Below, piece by piece: positions 1 to 6,321 of a stretch of 7,172 nucleotides of DNA (position 1 is the first letter of the stretch; the number at the start of each line of letters is the position of its first letter). Location: assembly GCA_023139025.1 (NCBI GenBank), contig JAGLOH010000108.1:1-7172 (forward strand), given 5' to 3'. This stretch comes from Candidatus Heimdallarchaeota archaeon. GTDB lineage: Archaea > Asgardarchaeota > Heimdallarchaeia > Heimdallarchaeales > Heimdallarchaeaceae. Below the pieces are notes generated by a model that did no database searches, had not been told where the DNA came from, and saw only the letters and a list, made by a program, of their open reading frames with translations. A program made the position numbers and the translations under genes.

Positions 1-14
1 AAAAAATAACAAAC

Positions 15-21
15 GAAGTGA
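15..21 (+). promoter_or_regulatory. Ribosome binding site of spt5
   Basis: GAAGTGA lies 4 nt before the ATG at 26 and resembles the archaeal GGAGGTGA Shine-Dalgarno sequence with one or two mismatches. It supports that start and suggests translation from a longer, probably polycistronic message. A TAA at 7-9 could be the end of an upstream gene (secE is the usual neighbour), but too little is visible to call one. Confidence 0.5.
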
Positions 22-25
22 CATC

Positions 26-514
26 ATGCCCATCTATGCTCTTAGAACAACAATAGGTCAAGAACATTCACTGAGTGAATATTTAGCGCGTAGAGCAGAA
101 AACAGACCCCATCTTAAAATATATTCTGTTTTAGTGCCAGGTGGGTTAAAAGGATACATCTTTGTTGAAGCAGAATCCATCGATGATGTTGAAATCCTTG
201 TAGAAGGTGTAAGACATGTTCGAAAACGACCTAGAGCTTCTCGAGCTGAAGAAATCCCTATTGATGAGTTAGATCATTTCTTAATGCCAAGACCAGTCAT
301 TGAGGGTGTGGATATTAACGACATTGTAGAAGTAATAAATGGACCATTCAAAGGTTCCAAAGCAAGAGTTACAGATATCCATGTCGGAAAAGAGGAAGTC
401 ACTGTAGAACTTCTTGCAATGGATTTACAAATTCCAGTAACTCTTTCTGGAGAATCAATTAGAGTAAAGGAAAAAGCCGTTGAAAAAGAGCATGATGAAG
501 AATATCTCCTATAA
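26..514 (+). CDS. spt5: Transcription elongation factor Spt5 (archaeal NusG homologue)
   Basis: This is the archaeal form of the universal elongation factor Spt5/NusG. With Spt4 it binds the RNA polymerase clamp over the cleft, raises processivity, and takes part in termination and transcription-translation coupling. The 162 residues match the family's usual length of about 150. The NGN domain spans residues 1-85, with the core strand GLKGYIFVEAE at 40-50 and HVRKRPR at 64-70. A KOW domain covers about 92-147, with the diagnostic DIVEVINGPFKGSKARV at 99-115. The tail (148-162) is short and acidic. The ATG is supported by the preceding Shine-Dalgarno-like GAAGTGA and by the canonical NGN beginning (MPIYALRTT). 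In many archaea spt5 follows secE and precedes rpl11; here the next gene is convergent, so spt5 appears to end its operon. The identification is secure. Confidence 0.95.
   Translation: MPIYALRTTIGQEHSLSEYLARRAENRPHLKIYSVLVPGGLKGYIFVEAESIDDVEILVEGVRHVRKRPRASRAEEIPIDELDHFLMPRPVIEGVDINDIVEVINGPFKGSKARVTDIHVGKEEVTVELLAMDLQIPVTLSGESIRVKEKAVEKEHDEEYLL
471..487 (-). terminator. Oligo-T terminator for the nuclease transcript
   Basis: Read on the minus strand, two TTTTT runs (487-483 and 475-471) lie about 29 and 41 nt beyond the stop of the beta-CASP-type gene, inside the end of spt5. They mirror the pair serving spt5 on the other strand. On the spt5 strand they encode lysine-rich residues of its tail, so coding constraint alone could also produce them. 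Confidence 0.4.
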
Positions 515-515
515 T

Positions 516-1559
516 CTAAAGAAATTCTTCTAACGTTAATCTATTTTTAGGCATTTTTATAGGTCTAGCGAATAATTTGAGTTTTTGTCTAACAATAGCT
601 GCAAAGTCTGAATCAAAACCATAAAGAGTATATACCTTCTGGGGATTTACAGCCTTAACGTGCTCAAGCAATTCATTGCAGTTAGCATGCATTGAAAAAG
701 GAAAAGCTTGTTCAAAACTCGAATATGCAAACCGTGAAGCTTGTCCAGTAACTATTCCTCTAGAGATTTTATGAGATTTCAAAAATTCAGGAATTTCCTT
801 AGCTGCTCTTGGAAGTAGAACTACACTTCTTTCAGCTTTCAATTCACTATCATTTAATAAATCAAAACGATTCCACTGAAGATTATGACCTTCCTTCTGA
901 TATATTTTATTTATTTCACTAGTTCTATTATCACAGTAAATGTCCACAGATAACATCTCATTTAGATAAGCTATAATTTCTTGTGCAGGTCCTAAATGAC
1001 CCATGTTGATCACAGGAACTTTATTCTTTTGAAGATTTTCCGCTACCCATTTTAGAATTGAGGTTTTTATTCTTTCACGAGAATCAAAAAATAGGTCTCC
1101 CTTTCCATATGTAGCCTCAGTAATCAAGATGTCTACTTCGTCTTCTGGTACAGCGGCCTTTGGTACAGTTAGCATCTTATCGGTACTTATATCACCCGTG
1201 TAGCAAATAGTTAAATCATCAAAATAGAATACAATCTGTGCAGCACCCAGTAAATGACCTGCTGGAATGAATTTAACTTCCACATCGTTGATGTTAATTG
1301 TTTTTTCTAATTCAATGAATTTTGTATTTCTTGTCTTTCTTGCTGTTAAACTTTCGAAAAGTTGACTAGCAATTTCTGTTGAATAAACTCTTATTCCTTC
1401 GTTTGGAAACGCTAGAGAATGATCAGTATGTGCGTGTGTAATAAGCGTTGCATCACAGTTTTCCGCTGCTTTGACTGTTGTTGGGTCAGCTATGAGAGTA
1501 AGATTCTCTGGTTTTTTGAGGAATTTAATCCCCTTGTCATATTTGAAAAGTGTAGTCAT
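516..1559 (-). CDS. Metallo-beta-lactamase/beta-CASP-type nuclease
   Basis: A 347-residue predicted metal-dependent nuclease of the metallo-beta-lactamase fold, related to the CPSF73/SNM1/ligase-associated exonuclease group. Metal-ligand motifs are visible in order: HAHTDH at 42-47 (motif 2), GHLLGA with H102 (motif 3), TGD with D123 (motif 4), then TEATYG with E148 as beta-CASP motif A. FSMHA at 288-292 supplies motif B (H291). The motif C position, normally HG in RNA-acting members or Val in SNM1-type DNA nucleases, reads TLYG with Y313, so neither class fits cleanly. The length suits the ligase-associated exonuclease type. It lacks the N-terminal KH domains of the archaeal termination nuclease FttA/aCPSF1. 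The ATG follows AGGGGT with a 5-nt spacer. Its stop is one base from the spt5 stop. The fold is near certain; whether the substrate is DNA or RNA cannot be told. Confidence 0.85.
   Translation of the reverse strand: MTTLFKYDKGIKFLKKPENLTLIADPTTVKAAENCDATLITHAHTDHSLAFPNEGIRVYSTEIASQLFESLTARKTRNTKFIELEKTININDVEVKFIPAGHLLGAAQIVFYFDDLTICYTGDISTDKMLTVPKAAVPEDEVDILITEATYGKGDLFFDSRERIKTSILKWVAENLQKNKVPVINMGHLGPAQEIIAYLNEMLSVDIYCDNRTSEINKIYQKEGHNLQWNRFDLLNDSELKAERSVVLLPRAAKEIPEFLKSHKISRGIVTGQASRFAYSSFEQAFPFSMHANCNELLEHVKAVNPQKVYTLYGFDSDFAAIVRQKLKLFARPIKMPKNRLTLEEFL
544..558 (+). terminator. Oligo-T terminator for the spt5 transcript
   Basis: Two TTTTT runs at 544-548 and 554-558 lie 30 and 40 nt past the spt5 stop, on the sense strand of spt5 and inside the 3' end of the convergent nuclease gene. 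Archaeal RNA polymerase terminates at such U-tracts, helped by the nuclease FttA/aCPSF1. There is no GC-rich hairpin. The assignment is inferred from position and sequence only. Confidence 0.45.
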
Positions 1560-1564
1560 AATTG

Positions 1565-1570
1565 ACCCCT
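1565..1570 (-). promoter_or_regulatory. Ribosome binding site of the beta-CASP-type gene
   Basis: AGGGGT on the minus strand ends 5 nt before the ATG at 1559 and is a plausible Shine-Dalgarno sequence that decides the start. Further upstream, CTTAAATC around 1608-1615 is a weak TATA candidate that would give a leader of about 30 nt. Confidence 0.5.
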
Positions 1571-1646
1571 GTATTTTGATTTTCTGATTTAACTCACTAG
1601 ATAGATGATTTAAGTTTTATTAATATCATTTCGTTTACATTCACAC

Positions 1647-4016
1647 TCACTCTAGTTCACTTACCACTGCATCTGTAAAGTTTCTAAACTTAAGACCTAA
1701 CATCATTGAACCTTCAAACTTAATTTCTTTAGCCATGTATGCGGAAGCTGCGTTTACAGTCCCCATAAATATTCCACAGGCAATAGATGAATCAATCCAA
1801 ATTCTCACACTTGGTTGCTCGAGTTTACCTTCGCCTGTAGTGAAATTTCCGTTGTTAACTTTGATATAGTAATATTTCTCATCACTAATTGAGATTTGAA
1901 ACTCTAGTTTCGCTTTCTTATTCTTCTTCTGTATCTTTTCATTCTCATTACAGACTTGAGCTAGCAAATCTAGATAGTCAAGTATATCGTCATTAGTGAA
2001 TGTACGTCGCTTAATCTTTATTCTCATTAAAGATTTTAAATCCCCAACTTTTTGATCAAGTTCATCAGCAAACAACAAATCGGCTTCAGAGGTTTCAATG
2101 ATATTTGCTAATTCATATCCTTCTTGCACAGAATCGAGAATTTTCCGAGGTTGAATCTCTTTACAATCACCTATTTTGAAGATTTTATCGATTTTTCCTT
2201 TGGCTAGATTTTCCGCTTCATTTGAGGCTTGTGCAATTGTAATAACAATATCATCATAATCAATTGTAGAATTCTGACCACTTTGTTCTATAGTGAGTTT
2301 GTTTTCTTTCATTTCTTTAACTTCAGTTACCAGTAATATGTCAATTTTTTCATCGTCTTCTAATGCTGTAATCACTTCTCTTGCGACAAGAGAGTAAAGA
2401 TCAGTACCTAATCGCTTATGTTTGCTGATTAAGGTGACTTCTTTATTTGCGCAAGAAAGAAATTCTGCTACTTCTATACCAATCATATCTCCCCCAAGTA
2501 CAACTATTCGTTGTCCCTTTGGAATTTTTCCACCTAAGATTTCAGTGTAAAGATAATATTTACTTTCTTCAATCCCTTTTATGTCTGGAATTTTAGGAGA
2601 AATACCTGTTGCTAGAACAAGCATATCTGGTTTATATTCAGAAAGAATCTCTTCTGAAAATGGTGTTTTTAGTTTAACCTCAATACCCAGATTATCAAAG
2701 GTGAAATTATAATAATCAATAAGATTCTGAACTTCTTTCTTCATTGGGGCCATTCTTGCAAAATTCAATGAACCTCCTAAGAATGCGCTTTTTTCAATAA
2801 CACGTACATCGTGATTGCGTATTTTTGCTATTCTAGAAAACTCCATGCCTGCAGGACCCGCTCCTACAACCAAAATTTTCTTTGATTCTTTCGTAGTTAC
2901 TATGTCTTCATCAGAACCAATTAAGTTTGGATTAATTGCGCATTGCACTTGTTTTTCTGTCATTATTTTGTTTAAACAAGCATTACATCCTATACAGGTG
3001 CGTATAGTTTCTTGTCTTCCAGCTTTAATTTTATTTGGAAACTCGGGATCTGCAATCAGTGCTCTTCCTATAGATGCTAAATCAGCTTTATCCTGTTGTA
3101 AGATCTCTTCTGCAATTTCTGCTGTATTAATTCTTCCTACTACAGCAATTGGTGTTTTCTTCAGAGCTTGTTTAACTTGTTGAGCATTATAACTGAAACA
3201 CCCCTTTGGGTAGTTCATATATGGCACAACAGGGAATCCAGGGCTATCAAAAACCCCTCCCGTTATGTTTATCAGATCAATTCCTTCATCTTCTAGAATT
3301 TGTGCAATTTGAATAACATCTTCTACTTCCAACCCTTCTGGAATATAATCACTTCCATTTAATCTAAAACCAATTATGAAATCATTGCCACATTTCTTTC
3401 TTACTTCTCTTATGATTTCAACAGCAGCTCTAGTTCTGTTTTCAAAAGATTGTCCTCCATATTCATCATCACGTTTGTTTGTTCTTAAAGAAAAGAATTG
3501 ATTGAGCAAATAACCATGTCCCGCATGAATCTCTACACCATCAAAACCAGCTTTTTTTGCTCTTAAACATGCTTCACCATATCCCTTGACGATTTTAGAA
3601 ATTTGTTTCTGAGTTAGTGGTTCAGGTGTTTCACCCGCCATTTCAAAAGGAATAGCTGAAGGTGCTACTGCTTGAAGACCTATCATATATGAGGAAGCTT
3701 GAGCACCAGCATGATATATCTGTATTAAAGCATGAGCCCCGTGTTTCTTAATTGTATTAACTAATTCCTTGAACTTGTTAATTCTCTTATTACTTTCAAT
3801 ACTAAGCATAGTAGCTGTTCCAGCACCTTTCTTATCAAAAAAAGCACCTTCAACAATAATTAAACCAGCTCCACCTTTTGCTCTTAATTCATAGTAATCA
3901 ATCAATTTATCGGGAATATTACCCTCTTCATCACCAAAATTAGTGTCCATTCCTGGCATAATAATACGATTTCTAAGATTTGTTTTATTGATTGTAAACG
4001 GTTCAAATAATTTCAT
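1647..4016 (-). CDS. Old Yellow Enzyme/2,4-dienoyl-CoA reductase-like flavoprotein fused to an SCP2 domain
   Basis: A 789-residue iron-sulfur flavoenzyme expected to reduce activated C=C bonds (enoate, dienoyl-CoA or bile-acid-enone type) with NAD(P)H. Residues 1-335 form the FMN-binding OYE barrel (EIHAGHGYLLNQF at 162-174, TNKRDDEYGG at 179-188). C341, C344, C347 and C359 are cluster ligands. Residues 380-640 are the FAD/NAD module: GAGPAG at 385-390 with E408, a second dinucleotide site GGDMIG at 508-513, and the late FAD motif GD at 616-617. Residues from about 665 to 788 match an SCP2 lipid-carrier domain (AYMAKEIKFEGSMMLG at 759-774), which FadH (about 670 residues) lacks. The cluster spacing is CX2CX2CX11C, one residue tighter than E. 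coli FadH, and the FadH catalytic His region reads TGGVFDSPGFP without His, closer to BaiCD-type reductases. A strong Shine-Dalgarno supports the ATG. The substrate is unknown. Confidence 0.88.
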   Translation of the reverse strand: MKLFEPFTINKTNLRNRIIMPGMDTNFGDEEGNIPDKLIDYYELRAKGGAGLIIVEGAFFDKKGAGTATMLSIESNKRINKFKELVNTIKKHGAHALIQIYHAGAQASSYMIGLQAVAPSAIPFEMAGETPEPLTQKQISKIVKGYGEACLRAKKAGFDGVEIHAGHGYLLNQFFSLRTNKRDDEYGGQSFENRTRAAVEIIREVRKKCGNDFIIGFRLNGSDYIPEGLEVEDVIQIAQILEDEGIDLINITGGVFDSPGFPVVPYMNYPKGCFSYNAQQVKQALKKTPIAVVGRINTAEIAEEILQQDKADLASIGRALIADPEFPNKIKAGRQETIRTCIGCNACLNKIMTEKQVQCAINPNLIGSDEDIVTTKESKKILVVGAGPAGMEFSRIAKIRNHDVRVIEKSAFLGGSLNFARMAPMKKEVQNLIDYYNFTFDNLGIEVKLKTPFSEEILSEYKPDMLVLATGISPKIPDIKGIEESKYYLYTEILGGKIPKGQRIVVLGGDMIGIEVAEFLSCANKEVTLISKHKRLGTDLYSLVAREVITALEDDEKIDILLVTEVKEMKENKLTIEQSGQNSTIDYDDIVITIAQASNEAENLAKGKIDKIFKIGDCKEIQPRKILDSVQEGYELANIIETSEADLLFADELDQKVGDLKSLMRIKIKRRTFTNDDILDYLDLLAQVCNENEKIQKKNKKAKLEFQISISDEKYYYIKVNNGNFTTGEGKLEQPSVRIWIDSSIACGIFMGTVNAASAYMAKEIKFEGSMMLGLKFRNFTDAVVSELE

Positions 4017-4024
4017 CTGATATA

Positions 4025-4030
4025 TCTCCT
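4025..4030 (-). promoter_or_regulatory. Ribosome binding site of the flavoenzyme gene
   Basis: AGGAGA on the minus strand lies 8 nt before the ATG at 4016, the best Shine-Dalgarno match in the window. It fixes the start of the OYE-like gene. Confidence 0.6.
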
Positions 4031-4058
4031 AGTACAAGAAGAAGTAAATAGTAAGTAG

Positions 4059-4069
4059 AATAAAAATAT
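4059..4069 (-). promoter_or_regulatory. TATA-like promoter of the flavoenzyme gene
   Basis: ATATTTTTATT on the minus strand is an archaeal TATA-like box. Initiation about 25 nt downstream would fall near 4037-4040, giving a leader of roughly 20 nt that carries the AGGAGA site. It shares the 114-bp divergent region with the promoter of the PLP enzyme. Any AT-rich spacer can look like this, so confidence is modest. Confidence 0.4.
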
Positions 4070-4096
4070 TTGTTGCATATCTGCTCAATAAACTTA

Positions 4097-4110
4097 AAGT
4101 ATCTATTTAG
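4097..4110 (+). promoter_or_regulatory. TATA-like promoter of the PLP-enzyme gene
   Basis: AAGTATCTATTTAG could be a BRE/TATA element centred near 4105, 26 nt before the ATG at 4131, which predicts a leaderless message. There is no Shine-Dalgarno match before that ATG, in keeping with this. An alternative box, AAACTTAAAG near 4090-4099, would give a leader of about 10 nt. Confidence 0.35.
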
Positions 4111-4130
4111 TCTAGAAAACAAGATAATAG

Positions 4131-5213
4131 ATGACTGAAGAAATACCCCTTTTCAGAAAATATCCGAAATTAAGAAATATTCCTTGGGTTTCTACTATTA
4201 ACTCCCCCACTCCAATTCACAAAATGGAAGAAATAAGTAAAGAGCTTAACCACAAAGAAATTTGGGTTAAGAGAGATGATTTAACAGACGACATATATGG
4301 TGGAAACAAACCAAGGAAGTATGAATTTGTCTTTGCTGATATATTAAAGAAAAATAAGAAAAGGATTCTTACACAAGGGGCAATTGGTACAAACCATGGT
4401 TTAGCAACCACAGTACATGCAAGAAAGTTTGGTTTGGAAACTCATCTATTTTTAGTAGAACAGAAACTATCTCAACATGTGAGGGAAAATCTTCTTTGTC
4501 ATCATTATTTTGGTGCAAGGTTAAACCTGATGAAGAGCAACTTTCGAAGAAAATTAGCAATAAAAGCAAGATTATTCATTGATAAAAAAGCGTATTTTGT
4601 TACAACAGGTGCAAGTTCTCCATTGGGGACATTAGGATTTGTTAATGCTGCTTTTGAACTTAAAGAACAGATAGATGCAAAACTAATTCCTGAACCAGAT
4701 AAATTATTTGTAACAGTTGGTTCTCTTGCTACTTGCGCTGGATTAGTTCTAGGTTTGGAATTGGCGAAAGTAAGGACAAAGGTAATCGGTATAGGTGTAA
4801 CTGATCCTATTTGGAGTTCCAAGAAAAACACACTAGACTTAGCTATCAAAGCATTAGAACTAATGAGAACAAGAGATTCTTCTATTCCCGATGTTTCTGA
4901 TGTGATTGGAGAAAGACTAATTGTTGATCATAGATATTTTGGGGGGCAATATGGTGTTCCAACAGAGGAAGCAATGGAAGCAATCAAAATAGCAAAGAAG
5001 GATGAGCTCAAACTGGAATATGTGTATACTGGTAAAACCCTTAGTGGTTTGATAGATTATATTAGAAAAAATAAATTGCAGAAAGATGAAATTGTTATCT
5101 TCTGGAATTCAAAGAGCTCTGCTGATCTGACTTCTGTTATTGAGGAAGTTAATTATCAAGACTTACCTAGGAAGTTTCACAAATTTTTTGATAGTTCAGT
5201 AGAAATGATGTAG
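4131..5213 (+). CDS. PLP-dependent enzyme, ACC deaminase/D-cysteine desulfhydrase family (divergent)
   Basis: A 360-residue fold-type II PLP enzyme of the tryptophan synthase beta superfamily, closest in pattern to 1-aminocyclopropane-1-carboxylate deaminase and D-cysteine desulfhydrase. WVKRDDL at 45-51 and GGNKPRKYEF at 57-66 give the PLP-binding lysine K60. GAIGTNHGLA at 83-92 is the substrate/PLP loop, TVGSLATCAGL at 195-205 the phosphate loop, and YVYTGKTLSGLIDYI at 297-311 the conserved late motif. Three sites depart from the family: the SNH serine used in catalysis is Thr (T87), the GSGGT-type phosphate loop reads GSLAT, and the usual H-T/L-GG near the end is replaced by FWNSKSS (324-330). 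Fold and cofactor are secure; the substrate is open, and ACC deaminase activity should not be assumed. The ATG lacks a Shine-Dalgarno and may be leaderless. It is divergent from the flavoenzyme. Confidence 0.85.
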   Translation: MTEEIPLFRKYPKLRNIPWVSTINSPTPIHKMEEISKELNHKEIWVKRDDLTDDIYGGNKPRKYEFVFADILKKNKKRILTQGAIGTNHGLATTVHARKFGLETHLFLVEQKLSQHVRENLLCHHYFGARLNLMKSNFRRKLAIKARLFIDKKAYFVTTGASSPLGTLGFVNAAFELKEQIDAKLIPEPDKLFVTVGSLATCAGLVLGLELAKVRTKVIGIGVTDPIWSSKKNTLDLAIKALELMRTRDSSIPDVSDVIGERLIVDHRYFGGQYGVPTEEAMEAIKIAKKDELKLEYVYTGKTLSGLIDYIRKNKLQKDEIVIFWNSKSSADLTSVIEEVNYQDLPRKFHKFFDSSVEMM

Positions 5214-5272
5214 ATTTATTGTTGATTAGAAGATACAATTATCTTAGAGAATAATAGACCTACTACCACACA

Positions 5273-5380
5273 ATGAGCAGAGAAATATTAATGGATTCGA
5301 AGAAGAGCTACAAAGAACGATTTCACGCTTTGCAAGATTATCTTAGTGCTCTTATGATCTCAGAAAGATTAAAAGAATAG
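5273..5380 (+). CDS. Possible small protein, 35 residues
   Basis: An ATG-to-TAG ORF of 36 codons sits between the PLP enzyme and the convergent degV gene, ending 6 bases before the degV stop. The product starts MSREILMDSKKSYK; its second half (FHALQDYLSALMISERL) could form an amphipathic helix with hydrophobic residues every three to four positions. There is no Shine-Dalgarno; the AT-rich ACAATTATCT at about 5235-5244 might be a TATA element giving a leaderless or near-leaderless start. I recognise no family. An ORF this short can arise by chance, and the T-rich tract expected to end the degV transcript overlaps its 3' end. Confidence 0.3.
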   Translation: MSREILMDSKKSYKERFHALQDYLSALMISERLKE

Positions 5381-5386
5381 AAAGTA
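5359..5386 (-). terminator. T-rich terminator region downstream of degV
   Basis: On the minus strand, immediately after the degV stop, the sequence is pyrimidine-rich with TTT, TTTT and TTT runs. Archaeal polymerase can terminate at such tracts. No stem-loop is seen. Confidence 0.35.
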
Positions 5387-6253
5387 TCAGAATTCAGATA
5401 CCAAGGCAACAATGTCTGGACCCGTGTGTGCAGATATTGTAACCCCTGTGCATCTTTTTAATATTTTCACATCTTTGAAGTGTTTTTCAACTAGTTTCTC
5501 CATTCTTCCAGCTAATTGTTCATTATTACCATGAAGCACAATAACTTGTTTTGGAAATCTGGAAAAATTCTCTGAAGTTAATTCGAGGATTTTTTGAAAA
5601 CCTTCATCTGTTTCTGTTACAGTTGCAGCAACTTCGTTTTTGCCTTCTTCATTAACAACTGTAATTGGTTTCTTCTTTAGCAATGTTCCAAGAATGTATT
5701 TTGTCACCGAGATTCTACCTCCTCTACGTAAGAATTTCAGTGAAGGAAGAAGTATGTAAGTCTTGATGTTTTTAACATGTTCTCTTAGTTTCTTTGCTAT
5801 TTCAACAGCATCTAAACCTTGTTCTTGTAGTTTCAAACCTTTCTCGATTAGAATTACCTCAGAATATGATGCATTTAATGCATCGACAAGGTGAACTTTA
5901 ATTTTTTCATTTTTCCTTTTAAGCATATTTATACCCAATCGTGCGCTGTTCATTGTTCCACTTAAACCTGAACTTAGAGTTACTACAATTATTTCTTCTA
6001 CTCCTTCTTTTGCTAGTTCTTCATACACAGTAAAGAAATCATTAGGGGTTGGTTGAGCAGTTTTCGCGGAAAAGTCGTCAACTGAGTCATATTTGCAATA
6101 ATAAGATTCAAGATCAAAACTTCTATCCTCTTTATGTACAACATCTGTTGCATCGCTAAAAGTTACAGTCAAAGGAACAACTTTTACACCTATTTTTTCA
6201 GCATAATCAAGATCGATATCTGAACCACTATCTGTAACAAAACCTATCTTCAT
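5387..6253 (-). CDS. DegV-family fatty-acid-binding protein
   Basis: A DegV-family protein of 288 residues, the usual length of about 280. Family members bind a long-chain fatty acid between two alpha/beta domains; the bacterial homologue FakB presents fatty acid to the kinase FakA. Motifs, numbered from the chosen start: VTDSGSDI at 6-13, KTAQPTP at 64-70 (the TSQPSP loop contacting the carboxylate), LSSGLSGT at 93-100, LKFLRRGGRIS at 172-182, and HTGPDIVAL at 276-284. An in-frame ATG at 6268 would add five residues (MNERP), but it lies only about 12 nt from a strong TATA box, upstream of where RNA should start. The ATG at 6253 is 26-27 nt from the box and gives the canonical beginning MKIGFVTDSG, so a leaderless message is predicted. 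No FakA-like kinase is visible here. The physiological ligand in archaea is unknown. Confidence 0.92.
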   Translation of the reverse strand: MKIGFVTDSGSDIDLDYAEKIGVKVVPLTVTFSDATDVVHKEDRSFDLESYYCKYDSVDDFSAKTAQPTPNDFFTVYEELAKEGVEEIIVVTLSSGLSGTMNSARLGINMLKRKNEKIKVHLVDALNASYSEVILIEKGLKLQEQGLDAVEIAKKLREHVKNIKTYILLPSLKFLRRGGRISVTKYILGTLLKKKPITVVNEEGKNEVAATVTETDEGFQKILELTSENFSRFPKQVIVLHGNNEQLAGRMEKLVEKHFKDVKILKRCTGVTISAHTGPDIVALVSEF

Positions 6254-6273
6254 AGGTCTTTCATTCATTTCTT

Positions 6274-6291
6274 CGTTTATAAAAAGTTCTC
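6274..6291 (-). promoter_or_regulatory. BRE/TATA promoter of degV
   Basis: On the minus strand, AGAGAAC followed by TTTTTATAAACG is a strong archaeal BRE/TATA match, with the core TTTATAAA at 6283-6276. Its centre is 26-27 nt before the ATG at 6253. It therefore argues for leaderless initiation there, against the upstream ATG at 6268. Confidence 0.6.
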
Positions 6292-6299
6292 TGAAACAA

Positions 6300-6321
6300 G
6301 GGAATAAAAGAATAAGAAGAA
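6300..6321 (-). terminator. T-rich terminator of tRNA-Pro
   Basis: Directly after the tRNA 3' CCA, the minus strand reads TTCTTCTTATTCTTTTATT, a T-rich tract of the kind that ends archaeal tRNA transcripts. It lies just upstream of the degV promoter. Confidence 0.45.

Noticed and set aside
1..25. Tail of an upstream secE gene ending at TAA 7-9
   Set aside because: Only two codons would be visible, which is not enough to support a gene call.
2815..3183. A 122-codon ORF on the plus strand
   Set aside because: It lies wholly antisense to the Fe-S/barrel region of the flavoenzyme, has no recognisable motif, and is a shadow of that gene's codon pattern.
4217..4849. Three overlapping minus-strand ORFs (64, 66 and 114 codons)
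   Set aside because: They are antisense to the well-supported PLP enzyme, overlap each other, and have low-complexity sequence without family features.
5230..5245. Perfect 6-bp inverted repeat AAGATA-CAAT-TATCTT after the PLP-enzyme gene, as an intrinsic terminator
   Set aside because: The stem is almost all A-T, is not followed by a T-run, and is expected by chance in such AT-rich DNA.
6266..6268. ATG at 6268 as the degV start
   Set aside because: It is too close to the strong TATA box to lie within the transcript, and it adds five residues before the canonical DegV beginning.
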